Source of the DNA: Zobellella iuensis
GTDB lineage: Bacteria; Pseudomonadota; Gammaproteobacteria; Enterobacterales; Aeromonadaceae
Direction: 5' to 3'
DNA length: 64,000 nt
Assembly (NCBI RefSeq): GCF_016746085.1
Contig: NZ_JAERTZ010000018.1
Span: forward strand, 248,001 to 312,000
Made by a program: the position numbers and the translations under genes. This document shows, in pieces, positions 26,319-34,865 of the stretch (the first letter of the stretch is position 1; the number at the start of each line of letters is the position of its first letter). The notes beneath the pieces are model-generated. The model was not told the DNA's origin. It saw nothing but the letters and a program-made list of their open reading frames with translations, and did no database searches.

Positions 26319-29300
26319 TCAGGCAGTGTCGCCGGGCCTGATCCTGAACCAGATGGCATACATGGCCGGCAGGAACACCAACGTAAGCACAGTCCCGGCA
26401 AAGGTGCCGCCGATCAGCGTATAGGCCAGCGCGCCCCAGAACACCGACTGGGTCAGCGGAATAAAGGCCAGGATTGCCGCCAAGGCGGTCAGGATCACCG
26501 GCCGGGCACGCTGCACCGTGGCCTCGACCACCGCCCGGAACGGATTCAGCCCCTCCTGCTTGTTGTGCTCGATCTGCCCGATCAGGATCAGGGTGTTGCG
26601 CATCAGGATCCCCGCCAGAGCTATCAGGCCGACCAACGCATTGATGCCGAACGGCTGCTGGAACAGCAGCAGGGTGGGCACCACGCCGATCAGCCCCAGG
26701 GGCGCGGTCAGGAACACCATGGCCATGGCGGCATTCGAGCGCACCTGAAGGATGATAATGAGCAGGGTGAGCGCCACCATGATCGGGAACAGCGGCAGCA
26801 TGGCGCCCATTGCCTTGCCCGATTCCTCGATGGAGCCGGCTTCTTCAATGCGGTAGCCGCCCGGCAGTTTGTCCATAATGGGCTGGAGCTGACGGGTGAT
26901 GGCGGCAGACACATCCGGCGGCTGCAAATGGTCGGCGATGTCGCCGCGCACGGTAATGGTCGGCATGCGATCGCGCCGGCGCATGACCGGGTCCTCCATG
27001 CGCACCTCGACCTCGCCCACCTGCGACAGCGGGATGCGCTGGCCGTTGGCGCCGGCCAGCGTGAAGTCGCCGATCCTGGCCGGATCGAGCCGGACGTCGC
27101 CGGCCGAGCGGGCGGCGACCTGCACGGTGCGGATGTCCTCGCGCACGGTGGTGACCGGCACTCCGGTCAGCAGGAACTGCAGTTGCTGCGCCACGTCGCT
27201 GGAGGTTAGCCCCAGGGCCTGCAGCCGATCCTGCTGCAAGGTAAAGTGCAGCGTGGGCGTGCGCGTGCCCCAGTCGGCGTTGACCGTGCGCATCATCGGG
27301 CTGGCATCCAGGACCCGCTGCACCTCGGCGGCGATGTCGCGCAGTGTGTCCGGGTCCGGCCCGGTGACCCGATAGGCAACCGGAAACGGCGAGTAAGGGC
27401 CAAACACCAGTTGGGTGACGCGTACCTGTGCCTCGGGGGCCAGGCCATCGGCAATCGCCCGGCGCAACCGGTGTTTCAAGGCTTCTCGCGCCTCCTGGCT
27501 GTCGGTGCGGATCACTATTTTGGCGAACGAGGGATCGGGCATCTCCGGCCCCATCGCCAGGAAGAAGCGCGGCGCGCCCTGGCCGATGTAGGCGGTGACG
27601 ATCCCGGCCTCCTCCTGTTCGGCCAGCCAGTCCTCCACCTTGGCCGTGGCGGCGCTGGTCTGCGCAATCGAAGAGCCATAGGGCATCTGCACCTCGACCA
27701 GCACCTCGGGGCGGTCGGAGATCGGGAAGAATTGCTTCTTGACCACGTCCATGCCGAGGATGGCCAGGACGAAGAGCCCCACCACCGAGCCGGCGACCAG
27801 CCACTTGCGGGCGATGACGCGCTCCAGCACCCGCCGCATCTGGTTGTAGCGCGGCGTGTCGTAGAGCGCGGCGTGGCCACCCTCGACTTTTTTGACGTTG
27901 GGCAGCAGTTTGACCCCCAGGTAGGGCGTGAACACCACGGCCACCACCCAGGACGCGATCAGGGCGATGCCGACGATCCAGAACATGTTGCTGGTGTATT
28001 CACCCGCGGTGGAGCGGGCAAAGCCGTTGGGCATAAAGCCGACCGCCGTGACCAGCGTGCCCGACAGCATCGGCGCGGCGGTATGGCTCCAGGCATAAGC
28101 GGCGGCGGCGGCGCGACTGAGCCCCTCTTCCATCTTCACCACCATCATTTCGATGGCAATGATGGCGTCGTCCACCAGCAGGCCCAGCGCCAGGATCAGG
28201 GAGCCCAGGGTGATGCGATCGAAGTTCTTGCCGGTGGCGAGCATCACCAGGAACACCACCGCCAGGGTCAGCGGCACGGCCGCGGCGACCACCAGGCCCG
28301 CGCGCCAACCCATGCTCAGAAAGCTCACCAGCATCACCACCAGCAGCGCGGCGAAAAACTTGAGCATGAACTCATCGACCGCGGCACTGATATTGACCGC
28401 CTGATCCGTGACCTTGGTCAGGCTCATGCCCAACGGCAGCTCGGCGTTGATCGCCGTGACTTCGGCATCCAGCGCCTTGCCCAGGTCGAGTCCGTTCCAG
28501 CCTTCGCGCATGATAATGCCCAGCAGCAGGGCTGGCTCACCGCCGTTGCGGACCAGAAAGGTCGCCGGATCTTCATAGCCGCGTTTGACGGTGGCGATGT
28601 CCGACAGCGTCAGGGTGTGGCCTTGCGCCACCACCGGCGTATCGCGGATCTGTTGCAATTCGTCGAAAGCGCCGTCCAGGCGGATAAACACCTGCGGCCC
28701 CCGGGTTTCCACCGAACCGGCCGGAGTCAGGGCATTCTGGTTGTTGAGCGCGGCAAACACCTGTTGCGGGCTGACGCCCAGGGTGGCCAGGCGCTCGTGG
28801 GAGAACTCCACATAAATGCGCTCGGATTGCTCGCCGATGATATTGACCTTCTTCACCCCCGCCACGTGCAGCAGCCGCTGGCGCAGCGTTTCCGCATCGC
28901 GTACCAGCAGGCGCTGCGGCTCGCCATTGGCCTTGAGCGCAAACAATGCAAAGGTGACGTCCGCGTATTCGTCGTTGACCATGGGCCCGATCACGCCTGC
29001 CGGCAGGTTGATGGACTCGTCGCCGACTTTCTTGCGGGCCTGGTAGAACTGCTCCTGAACTTGTGCAGGCGGGGTACTGTCGAGCAGGGTCAGGGTGGTA
29101 AAGGCCAGACCGGGCCGGGTATAGGTTTCGGTTCGATCATACCAGCGCAGCTCCTGCAGCCGTTTTTCGATCTTCTCGGCGACCTGGTCCTGCATTTCCT
29201 GAGCGGTCGCGCCGGGCCAGGCGGTCACTATGGTCATCACCTTGATGGTAAAGGCCGGGTCTTCCGCCCTCCCCAACTGGAAGAACGAAACAACGCCAGC

Positions 29301-29384
29301 CAATGAGATCAGGCAGATCAGGAACAGACTGATGGCGCGCTCGCGTACGGCGAGCGCCGACAGGTTGAAACGGCCCTCGCTCAT
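26319..29384 (-). CDS. RND multidrug efflux permease
   Basis: 1021 aa, 12 transmembrane helices in two halves with two large periplasmic loops, the HAE-type RND architecture. The proton relay in TM4 is visible as ALGLLVDDAIIAIEMM (paired Asp) and the protein starts MSEGRFNLSALAVRERAIS. It exports toxic compounds using the proton gradient, working with the adjacent membrane fusion protein and an outer membrane channel. It overlaps the MFP gene by 4 bp (ATGA). Substrates cannot be deduced from sequence. Confidence 0.94.
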   Translation of the reverse strand: MSEGRFNLSALAVRERAISLFLICLISLAGVVSFFQLGRAEDPAFTIKVMTIVTAWPGATAQEMQDQVAEKIEKRLQELRWYDRTETYTRPGLAFTTLTLLDSTPPAQVQEQFYQARKKVGDESINLPAGVIGPMVNDEYADVTFALFALKANGEPQRLLVRDAETLRQRLLHVAGVKKVNIIGEQSERIYVEFSHERLATLGVSPQQVFAALNNQNALTPAGSVETRGPQVFIRLDGAFDELQQIRDTPVVAQGHTLTLSDIATVKRGYEDPATFLVRNGGEPALLLGIIMREGWNGLDLGKALDAEVTAINAELPLGMSLTKVTDQAVNISAAVDEFMLKFFAALLVVMLVSFLSMGWRAGLVVAAAVPLTLAVVFLVMLATGKNFDRITLGSLILALGLLVDDAIIAIEMMVVKMEEGLSRAAAAAYAWSHTAAPMLSGTLVTAVGFMPNGFARSTAGEYTSNMFWIVGIALIASWVVAVVFTPYLGVKLLPNVKKVEGGHAALYDTPRYNQMRRVLERVIARKWLVAGSVVGLFVLAILGMDVVKKQFFPISDRPEVLVEVQMPYGSSIAQTSAATAKVEDWLAEQEEAGIVTAYIGQGAPRFFLAMGPEMPDPSFAKIVIRTDSQEAREALKHRLRRAIADGLAPEAQVRVTQLVFGPYSPFPVAYRVTGPDPDTLRDIAAEVQRVLDASPMMRTVNADWGTRTPTLHFTLQQDRLQALGLTSSDVAQQLQFLLTGVPVTTVREDIRTVQVAARSAGDVRLDPARIGDFTLAGANGQRIPLSQVGEVEVRMEDPVMRRRDRMPTITVRGDIADHLQPPDVSAAITRQLQPIMDKLPGGYRIEEAGSIEESGKAMGAMLPLFPIMVALTLLIIILQVRSNAAMAMVFLTAPLGLIGVVPTLLLFQQPFGINALVGLIALAGILMRNTLILIGQIEHNKQEGLNPFRAVVEATVQRARPVILTALAAILAFIPLTQSVFWGALAYTLIGGTFAGTVLTLVFLPAMYAIWFRIRPGDTA

Positions 29385-30496
29385 GGCTGTACTCCTGCAC
29401 TCGCAACGGCAGCGGCCTGGCCGGCCACCCGCACCTGTTCGCCTTCGCGCAGCAGGTGCGCGCCGAGCGCGACGATCCGGTCGCCGTCCTCGAGTTCGCC
29501 GGCGATGAGGGCGCCATCCTCATCCAGGCGCTGGACCCTGACCGGACGCCAGGAAACCCTTGCCGGCTCGCCCTCGATAACCCAGACTCCCGGCCCCTTG
29601 CCCGGGTCGAACAAGGCGCCGATCGGTACCTGCAGGCCATGCGGTACGGACGGATGTTCATCCGGGATCCGGATGGTGACGGTGGTGCCCAAGGGCGCGT
29701 CGGCCAGTTCACCCTCCAGCACATAGCGCGCCTCGAAGGTACGGGTCAGGCGGTCCGCCGTATCCGAGAGCTGCCTGAGTTGGGTCGGAACACTACGATT
29801 TTCTGCGCCGAAGAGCCTGGCCTGCCCGGTCGAGCCGACCGCGGGACGCAGGGTTTCCGGCAGTTGGACCACGGCTTCGCGCGGTCCGGCGTGGGCCAGG
29901 CGCACCACCACCTGGCCGGCGCCCACCACCTGGCCGGGTTCGACCAGCGTGTCCATGACCACACCATCGGCATCGGCCACCAGCTCCGCATAGCGGGTCG
30001 CGTTGAGGGCCACTTCGGCCTGGGCCTCGGCCGCCTTGAGTTGCGCCCTGGCGGCGTCCGCCGCCGCCTTGGCCTGGTCGTAGGCCGACGCCGATATGGC
30101 GCCGGTGCCACGGAGGTTGCGGTAGCGGGCTTCATCCTCGGCCGTTTGTTTCGCCAGGGCGCGCGCGGCGGCAACCGCTTCCTGCTGGGCATGGGCCGCA
30201 AGCTTCAGATCGACGGGGTCGATGCGCATCAGCGGCTGGCCGCGCCGGACGCTCTGCCCGGTATCCACCAGCCGCTCCAGCACCTTGCCGGAAACACGAA
30301 AACCCAGGTCGCTCTGGACCCGGGCGGCTACGGTCCCGGTGAAAGCGCGCGATACGGCGGTGGCCGGCTGGACGGCGGCGGCACGCACCAGTGGCGCTTC
30401 GATGCGCGGATCCGGCGGCGCTTTTTCGCCGCAGGCGGCCAGGGCAAGCGGTAATGCACAGATGGCGGTAGAAGAAATGAGACGGCGACGAAGCAT
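29381..30496 (-). CDS. RND efflux membrane fusion protein (lipoprotein)
   Basis: 371 aa. A lipoprotein signal with LALAAC places lipid-modified Cys22 at the inner membrane's outer face. Then come a barrel-sandwich/lipoyl half (FRVSGKVLERLVDTGQSVRRGQ), an alpha-helical hairpin rich in Ala/Gln/Arg, the second half (VVMDTLVEPGQVV) and a beta-barrel domain: the usual HlyD/AcrA order. It bridges permease and outer membrane channel. AAGGGGG precedes the ATG. First gene of the operon; a 24-bp operator candidate lies 46 bp upstream. Confidence 0.93.
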   Translation of the reverse strand: MLRRRLISSTAICALPLALAACGEKAPPDPRIEAPLVRAAAVQPATAVSRAFTGTVAARVQSDLGFRVSGKVLERLVDTGQSVRRGQPLMRIDPVDLKLAAHAQQEAVAAARALAKQTAEDEARYRNLRGTGAISASAYDQAKAAADAARAQLKAAEAQAEVALNATRYAELVADADGVVMDTLVEPGQVVGAGQVVVRLAHAGPREAVVQLPETLRPAVGSTGQARLFGAENRSVPTQLRQLSDTADRLTRTFEARYVLEGELADAPLGTTVTIRIPDEHPSVPHGLQVPIGALFDPGKGPGVWVIEGEPARVSWRPVRVQRLDEDGALIAGELEDGDRIVALGAHLLREGEQVRVAGQAAAVASAGVQP

Positions 30497-30541
30497 GGGA
30501 GCCCCCTTGGTGAACCAATCAGGGCTCCCACTATGATACTA

Positions 30542-30565
30542 GTGACCAATTTAGTCAATAGTCAC
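30542..30565. promoter_or_regulatory. Putative TetR operator, site A (MFP-RND operon)
   Basis: GTGAC-14 bp-GTCAC inverted repeat, beginning GTGACCAA and ending TAGTCAC. The same geometry and end sequences recur at 31239-31262. It overlaps plausible minus-strand promoter elements (TTGAC near 30551-30556) of the MFP gene. Confidence 0.6.
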
Positions 30566-30581
30566 CAATCATCTCGCTGCA

Positions 30582-31199
30582 TCATGGTGACAGGCTGCGC
30601 AGCACCAGGCCGGACAGCTGGGCCGGCGCATCGTCGGTATGATCGAAGCTGTGCTGCAGGAGCAGCGGGTTGAGGTAAGGCCGCATGACCAGGTAGATCG
30701 ACATCGTGACTTCATCGAGGGGGGTCTTGCGCTCGAAATCCCCCGTCTGCCGCCCTGCCTGCAGTATGTCCTGCAGCAACTGCTGTATGCGTTCCTCATA
30801 GGCTCGCGCGGCCGGCCAGCGGTCGGTGGCCGCCGCAGCCGCGATTTCGTAGAGATTTCGATCCTGGAAAAACAGGCGCAGGCTCGCCTCGACGATGGCC
30901 TTGAACATCCGCCGCAGCTTCTCCGGCGGCCGTTCGGCCTCGTCGACGGCCGCCCTGACCTCGACTTCAAGCTCGCGCAGGCAGTTGGCACAAATCATCT
31001 CGCCGATGGCCTGCTTGGACGCGAAAAACTTGTAGATGTAGGCCTTGGAAAAGCCGATGGCCTTGGCGAGATCGGAGACGGTGGTCTTCTCGTAGCCATA
31101 GCGACGGAAGTGCTCGGTGGCGGCGGCCACGATCTGATCTCGCACGTCGTGCGTCATCGGGCCGCGGGCCGAAACGGGATAGGTGTTTGCTTTGCTCAT
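30582..31199 (-). CDS. TetR/AcrR-family repressor of the efflux locus
   Basis: 205 aa. N-terminal helix-turn-helix with TTVSDLAKAIGFSKAYIYKFFASKQAI, nearly canonical TetR, then a ligand-binding helical domain. Start at MSKANTYPVS (31199); a longer frame to 31280 would overlap the operator. It lies between the efflux operon and the divergent outer membrane factor, and its own promoter region holds operator site B, so repression of all three units and autoregulation are inferred. Confidence 0.88.
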   Translation of the reverse strand: MSKANTYPVSARGPMTHDVRDQIVAAATEHFRRYGYEKTTVSDLAKAIGFSKAYIYKFFASKQAIGEMICANCLRELEVEVRAAVDEAERPPEKLRRMFKAIVEASLRLFFQDRNLYEIAAAAATDRWPAARAYEERIQQLLQDILQAGRQTGDFERKTPLDEVTMSIYLVMRPYLNPLLLQHSFDHTDDAPAQLSGLVLRSLSP

Positions 31200-31238
31200 G
31201 GTTTGGAGTTTACCGCCAGTGTTGAAGATTGACAACGA

Positions 31239-31262
31239 GTGACCAAGGTGTATTTTAGTCAC
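31239..31262. promoter_or_regulatory. Putative TetR operator, site B (tetR / outer membrane factor)
   Basis: GTGAC-14 bp-GTCAC, starting GTGACCAAGG and ending TTTAGTCAC. Lies between the divergent tetR (start 31199) and outer membrane factor (start 31301) genes. Shares the outer 8 and 7 bases with site A. Confidence 0.6.
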
Positions 31263-31300
31263 AAAGCTCAGAGTCCACATCTTTTATTCCGGAACACATT

Positions 31301-32749
31301 ATGCTGCCAAAACACCCCCTTGCCATGCTTATCGTTGCCGGCCTTGCTGCCGGTTGCACCCTCGGCCCCGATTACGTCAGGCCCGACACGACCATGCCGG
31401 AACGGTACCTGGGTCAGACGGCCGTGGCGCAACGGCACGCCGGTGCCAGCGCCGACATGCTGGCATGGTGGGCGGGTTTCGGCGATCCGCAACTGACCCG
31501 ATTCGTGACGCTGGCGCTGGCGCAGAATCTCGATCTCGCGCAGGCGTCCGCCCGCGTCGCGCAGGCCCGCGCCGGACTCGGGGTGGCGAAGGCCGACTTG
31601 CTGCCTGCCGGCAACGTCAGCGGCCAGGCAGCCAGAGCCTATCAATCCGCCGAAACCCCCTTGGGGCAAGTCTTGAACTCGGCGCCCGATCCCGACCGCT
31701 ACGGCAATGCTTTTGAGGTCAATCTCGGCGCGAGCTGGGAGCTGGATCTGTTCGGCGGCCTGCGTCGCGGGCGGGAGGCGGCCCTGGCCGAGTACCAGGC
31801 ATCGGCAGCCGGCGTGGCCGCGACCCGGCTGGCGGTGGCGGCGCAGACCGCCGATATCTATCTCGGCATCCGCGGGCTGCAAACCCGCCTCGATGTCGCC
31901 AGCCGGCAGGTGCAAACGCAGCAGGAACTGCTGTCAACCATCAACCTGCTGTATGGCAAGGGGCTGGCCGCCGAACTTCAAGTCCGGCAGGTCGAAGGCG
32001 CACTTGCCCAGGTCCGGGCCAGGGTCCCGGCCCTCGAAGCGAGTTTGGACGCGGCCATGAACGCCCTGGACCTGATGCTGGGCACACCGCCCGGGACGCA
32101 CCGGGCCGAGCTGGCGGATGTCCACCCCATTCCGGCGGCACCGGAGATCGCCGCCATGGGTACGCCGGGCGATCTGCTCAGGCGCCGGCCCGACCTGATC
32201 GTGGCCGAGCGGCGCCTGGCCGCGGCGAACGCCCGTATCGGCGGCGCCATCGCCGAGTATTACCCCAAGCTCTCCCTGAGCGGACTGATCGGCAGCGCGA
32301 CCTCGGTGTCAGGCGGCAACCTGTTCACCGGCGATGCCAGCCAGGCCGCCGGCATACTGGGCCTGCGCTGGCGCCTGTTTGATTTCGGCCGCATCAACGC
32401 GCAGATCGACCAGGCCAGGGGCCGGGAAGCCGAATGGCTGGCCGCCTACCGCCTGGCCGTGCTGCAAGCCACCGAGGAGGTGGAAAGCGCCCTTTCGGCC
32501 CTGGTCAACCGGGAAGAGCAAGCCGCGCTACTCGCGCAAGGCGTGGATTCGCTCGGCCGCGCGCGGGAGGCCTCCTTTGCGGCATACCAGCAAGGCCTCG
32601 TCAGCCTGATTGAAGTCCTGCAAGCCGATGAAAACCTGCTGCGCGCCGCCGATGGACAGGCGCAGGCGCAAACCGGCGCCGCGCGCGCAGCGGTCGCCGC
32701 CTTCAAGGCGCTCGGTGGCGGTTGGCAACCCGATACGGAGCCGATGTGA
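31301..32749 (+). CDS. NodT-family outer membrane efflux lipoprotein
   Basis: 482 aa. Lipobox LAAGC with Cys19, followed by TLGPDYVRP, the standard NodT/OprM start. Two repeated halves of TolC-like helices and beta-strands follow (WWAGFGDPQL, RRPDLIVAERRLAAANARIG). It forms a trimeric channel through the outer membrane. It is divergent from tetR and separate from the MFP-RND operon, but the shared operators suggest coordinated expression as one tripartite pump. Confidence 0.92.
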   Translation: MLPKHPLAMLIVAGLAAGCTLGPDYVRPDTTMPERYLGQTAVAQRHAGASADMLAWWAGFGDPQLTRFVTLALAQNLDLAQASARVAQARAGLGVAKADLLPAGNVSGQAARAYQSAETPLGQVLNSAPDPDRYGNAFEVNLGASWELDLFGGLRRGREAALAEYQASAAGVAATRLAVAAQTADIYLGIRGLQTRLDVASRQVQTQQELLSTINLLYGKGLAAELQVRQVEGALAQVRARVPALEASLDAAMNALDLMLGTPPGTHRAELADVHPIPAAPEIAAMGTPGDLLRRRPDLIVAERRLAAANARIGGAIAEYYPKLSLSGLIGSATSVSGGNLFTGDASQAAGILGLRWRLFDFGRINAQIDQARGREAEWLAAYRLAVLQATEEVESALSALVNREEQAALLAQGVDSLGRAREASFAAYQQGLVSLIEVLQADENLLRAADGQAQAQTGAARAAVAAFKALGGGWQPDTEPM

Positions 32750-32776
32750 TGGCCGAGTCATCGTCGCTCCGGGCGC

Positions 32777-33277
32777 TCAACCCGCCAGCAGCGCATCCAG
32801 GCCGATGTTCTGCACGTCCAGGTGCGATGCCAGGGCCCGGACGATGAGTTCGTGGTCGTCCCGCGCCGGCAGGCCCGATACGGTGATCACCGCGACGACG
32901 CCGACGCCCCCTACCCGCACCGGGAAGCTGCCGCCATGGGCGGCGTAGTCCAGCGGATCCAGGCCCATGCCGGGCCCGACTTCCTTGCCTTTCGCCGCCA
33001 AGCGTTCGCCGCACAGCAGTGACGAACACTGCTTGCGCAACGCCATGTTGCCCTTGCGGCGTGCCCATTCATCGTTGTCCGGTGCCGAGCCCGGCAGCGC
33101 CGCAAAGTACAGCCGGCGGTTGGCGGTGCGGATATCGATCACCACCGGCGCCCTCTCCGCCGCCGCCAGTTCGCGCAGCGCGGTACCCAGCCGATAGGCT
33201 GTCTCTTCATCGAAGCCGCTGAATACCAGGGCCTGCTCCTGCTGTTCGAGCGCGCCGATCAGATTGGTCATGCTCAT
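32777..33277 (-). CDS. UPF0303 / GlcG-HbpS-like family protein
   Basis: 166 aa. Homologous in outline to the YBR137W/UPF0303 group of the GlcG-HbpS superfamily: VIDIRTANRRLYFAALPGSAPDN, then the KQCSSLL and HGGSFPVRVGGVGVVAVITVSGLP segments. Some relatives bind haem or cobalamin-like ligands; biochemical role here is unknown. GGGAGAAGAG precedes the ATG at 33277. It converges on the outer membrane factor gene with 27 bp between them. Confidence 0.8.
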   Translation of the reverse strand: MSMTNLIGALEQQEQALVFSGFDEETAYRLGTALRELAAAERAPVVIDIRTANRRLYFAALPGSAPDNDEWARRKGNMALRKQCSSLLCGERLAAKGKEVGPGMGLDPLDYAAHGGSFPVRVGGVGVVAVITVSGLPARDDHELIVRALASHLDVQNIGLDALLAG

Positions 33278-33400
33278 CTCTTCTCCCGGATTATTGGATA
33301 GTGGCAGCTTGCTCTTCATTAAATATCACGCCGATCGGCTTTCTCACTGCATCCATGGCCGTCCGCGTTGCGAGGTACGGCGAGATGCAAATACCCCAAT

Positions 33401-34693
33401 TCAGGGCTTCAGCCGGTCCAGCCGCTTGTTGGCGGCGCTTTCATGGCGCTCCACCCTGCCGGTGTGCAGGTACTGGGAGGTGGTGTCTATGCTGTCGTGG
33501 CCGGCGTCGGCCTGCACATGGGACAGCGGCCGGCCGTTGTCGTTGATGTCATGGGTGATACCGGTGTGGCGGATGCTGTGCACCGTCAGGCTGCGCATCT
33601 CGGCGGCATCCTGCTCGAAGCCGTCCGCCCCGGCGGCCTCGGCGGCGGCGGCCATCAGCTCGTCGAGCAGCTCGCGCAGCTGGCGGATGCCGAGGTTGGC
33701 GTTGAGCAGGCCCTGCTCCCGCCCCCGCCCCGCGGCCCGGTGGCGCACGAACAGCGGCGTGTTGTCGTTGGGCGCCGGCAAGGGCGGCAGCTTGAGGTAA
33801 GTCCGGTAGCGTTGCAGCGCCGCCAGCAGTTCCCGGGACACCGCCACCGTGCGCCGCTTGCCGCCCTTGCTCACCGGGATGTGGAAGCTCCAGATCCCGG
33901 TTTTGCCGTCGCGGCGGAACTGGCTCATCACCGGCGAAAAGCCGGGCCGGGCCGCCACCTCGGAAATGCGCAGGTAGCAGCCGTACATCAGCGACACCAG
34001 GAACAGGGTGCGCTCGTGCCGCTCCGGCTGTTCCCCGGCCAGGCGCTCGGCGGTGCCCATCACGTAGGACCACTGCAGATCGCTGAATACCCGTACTTCC
34101 TCTTCTTCGCCCACGGGGCCGGCCGGTGTCGGGCCGGTGCCGAAGCGGCTGTGGCGCATCCACATCACCGCCGGGTTGCGCTCGGTCACCTCCTCGTTGA
34201 TAAGATAGGCGTAAAAGGATGACAGCACCGCCAGCTTGGTCCTGAGCGCCTTGTCGCTCAGCCGGTACGGCTGTGGCACGCCATCCGTCCTCTTGCCGAG
34301 AAAGGGCCGCCACTGGGGATTGGGCCGGCGTTCGCCCCAGTCCTTGTCCAGCACGAACTGGGCCACGTTGCGGTAGGCTGTCAGGGCCGGCGGCGGCGCC
34401 AGGCAGTAGTCCACATAGCGTTGGATGCCGCGCCGGCCCAGGGCCACCGGCGACAGTTGCTCCACGTCGAAACACCAGTGCAGAAAGGTGGTCAGCTCGC
34501 TGCGGTAGGTCTTGTAGTTGTTCTCGCTGTAACGGTTTTCCAGCAGCCAGTCCATGGCGTGTTCGTAAAGAAAGGCGGCGTCCGCCACCCGGTTCAGGGT
34601 GACCTCGGCGATATGCTGGTTGACCAGGCTGTTGCCCTCTTCCAGGTGCTGGGGGGCGTCGAACAGCGGAATAACGGGAGGAAGCTCGGGCAT
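33401..34693 (-). CDS. Tyrosine recombinase (site-specific integrase)
   Basis: 430 aa. An N-terminal SAM-like core-binding domain (NNYKTYRSELTTFLHWCF) and a catalytic domain with Arg in YLRISEVAARPG, the HSIRHTG box (HxxR), His in DAGHDSIDTTSQYLHTGR and the nucleophile Tyr in SQYLHT. All key catalytic residues are present, so it is probably active. ATG at 34693 is preferred; an upstream TTG at 34735 is in frame but lacks a ribosome site. No phage or plasmid genes, excisionase, or attachment repeats were recognised around it. Confidence 0.88.
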   Translation of the reverse strand: MPELPPVIPLFDAPQHLEEGNSLVNQHIAEVTLNRVADAAFLYEHAMDWLLENRYSENNYKTYRSELTTFLHWCFDVEQLSPVALGRRGIQRYVDYCLAPPPALTAYRNVAQFVLDKDWGERRPNPQWRPFLGKRTDGVPQPYRLSDKALRTKLAVLSSFYAYLINEEVTERNPAVMWMRHSRFGTGPTPAGPVGEEEEVRVFSDLQWSYVMGTAERLAGEQPERHERTLFLVSLMYGCYLRISEVAARPGFSPVMSQFRRDGKTGIWSFHIPVSKGGKRRTVAVSRELLAALQRYRTYLKLPPLPAPNDNTPLFVRHRAAGRGREQGLLNANLGIRQLRELLDELMAAAAEAAGADGFEQDAAEMRSLTVHSIRHTGITHDINDNGRPLSHVQADAGHDSIDTTSQYLHTGRVERHESAANKRLDRLKP

Positions 34694-34865
34694 GATGGCT
34701 TGGGGTGGTGTAACAACAGTGAAATAGTTTACCAAAACAAAAGGTTACCATATACCCATAAATCCGGCCTCCGCCCGACGGCCGATAAAGACCATCCCGG
34801 CCGCCAGCGGCTATAGTTGGTAGAGACAGGCTGGACCCGGATGCCGCCGCATCCGGCCCGGCGGC

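Noticed and set aside
27246-29306. 686-codon plus-strand frame inside the RND permease gene
   Set aside because: Antisense to a 1021-aa permease with clear transmembrane and proton-relay motifs; rich in His, Gln, Gly without any domain.
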